Below are positions 13,396-13,711 of a DNA stretch of 13,711 nucleotides, piece by piece (the first letter of the stretch is position 1; the number at the start of each line of letters is the position of its first letter). The position numbers and the translations under genes were made by a program. Location of the stretch: the NCBI GenBank assembly GCA_937930625.1, contig CALHBW010000266.1, positions 1 to 13,711 on the forward strand. Direction: 5' to 3'. The stretch is from an uncultured Saprospiraceae bacterium (lineage in GTDB: Bacteria > Bacteroidota > Bacteroidia > Chitinophagales > Saprospiraceae). Under the pieces are notes generated by a model that worked only from the letters and a program-made list of their open reading frames with translations, was not told where the DNA came from and ran no database searches.

Positions 13396-13711
13396 AATAA
13401 ATGAGTAAATGAATATATTAGTAAATGAGTAAATGTTTTTAACGCCACTCAAACCGCTTTCCAAACGCAGGACGATTTACGAAATCGTTTTACGTGAAAT
13501 AAATGAGTAATTGAATATATTACAATGTCTTCGCCAAATTGAGAATTGAGAATGTATAATTGATAACTAATTTAATTTTATAATTTGTAATTATTTAATT
13601 TTAAGTTTTTTATGAAATAAAAAATAAATTAATTATCAACTCTCAATTATCAATTTGGCGAACATATTGATATTAGTAAATGAGTAAATGTTTTTAACGC
13701 CACTCAAACCG
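13396..13711. repeat. Composite direct/inverted repeat region upstream of msrB
   Basis: Three repeat pairs overlap here. A 42-base direct repeat is exact at 13415-13456 and 13670-13711 (begins ATATTAGTAAATGAGTAAAT) and may run past the window end. A 25-base direct repeat with one mismatch is at 13396-13420 and 13498-13522. A 22-base inverted repeat with one mismatch has arms 13530-13551 (TTCGCCAAATTGAGAATTGA) and 13641-13662. A small dyad, ACGATTT-ACG-AAATCGT, is near 13472-13488. No coding frame or RNA gene is visible. The first repeat begins at the base next to the msrB ATG, so it forms the msrB leader. Confidence 0.75.

Noticed and set aside
13396..13464. Longer MsrB with a hydrophobic N-terminal extension
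   Set aside because: The additional residues are a translation of the AATGAGTA repeat; the normal MsrB start is at 13395.
13396..13711. CRISPR array
   Set aside because: The repeats differ in length and spacing, overlap each other, and no cas gene is present.

Overview
The window comes from a chromosome of the phylum Bacteroidota. The markers are a DUF4292 lipoprotein, a SusC/RagA-type TonB-dependent receptor, a secreted protein with a type IX secretion (T9SS) C-terminal sorting domain, a stand-alone 5'-nucleotidase C-terminal lipoprotein, the absence of clear Shine-Dalgarno sequences, and AT-rich gaps full of short degenerate repeats. I cannot assign a genus.

Layout. At the left edge is the 3' part of a DUF4292 gene (1-642, +). 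A four-gene restriction-modification (R-M) cluster on the same strand overlaps its end by 14 bases: a beta-class DNA methyltransferase (629-1519), a probable PD-(D/E)xK nuclease (1526-2365), a second, larger probable restriction endonuclease (2372-3472, GTG start) and a D12/Dam-type alpha-class adenine methyltransferase (3485-4348, TTG start). The gaps are only 6, 6 and 12 bases. Twelve bases later comes a secreted arylsulfotransferase-like beta-propeller protein with a T9SS tail (4361-6022, +). It converges on ruvC (6271-6834, -) across a gap holding a perfect 58-bp palindrome and a second, imperfect 96-nt palindrome. Next are an unrecognised basic, Pro/Gln-rich protein with two C-terminal membrane segments (7033-7698, -), a lipoprotein made only of a 5'-nucleotidase C-terminal domain (7903-8634, +), a 430-bp gap with a strong GC-rich inverted repeat, an orphan SusC-like receptor (9065-12025, -), arfB (12513-12929, +) and msrB (12994-13395, -). 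The right end (13396-13711) is a nest of direct and inverted repeats.

How the genes work together. Only the R-M cluster forms an obvious functional unit. Two adenine methyltransferases of different classes flank two nuclease candidates. This could be one system with an asymmetric site (one methylase per strand, possibly two nuclease subunits), or two simple M-R pairs joined back to back. The other genes are single housekeeping functions (Holliday-junction resolution, ribosome rescue, methionine sulfoxide repair) or cell-envelope proteins. Two of these lack their usual partner within the window: SusC without SusD, and the 5'-nucleotidase C-terminal domain without a metallophosphatase. Nearly every intergenic gap carries an inverted or quasi-tandem repeat, and several of these repeats reach almost to a start codon.
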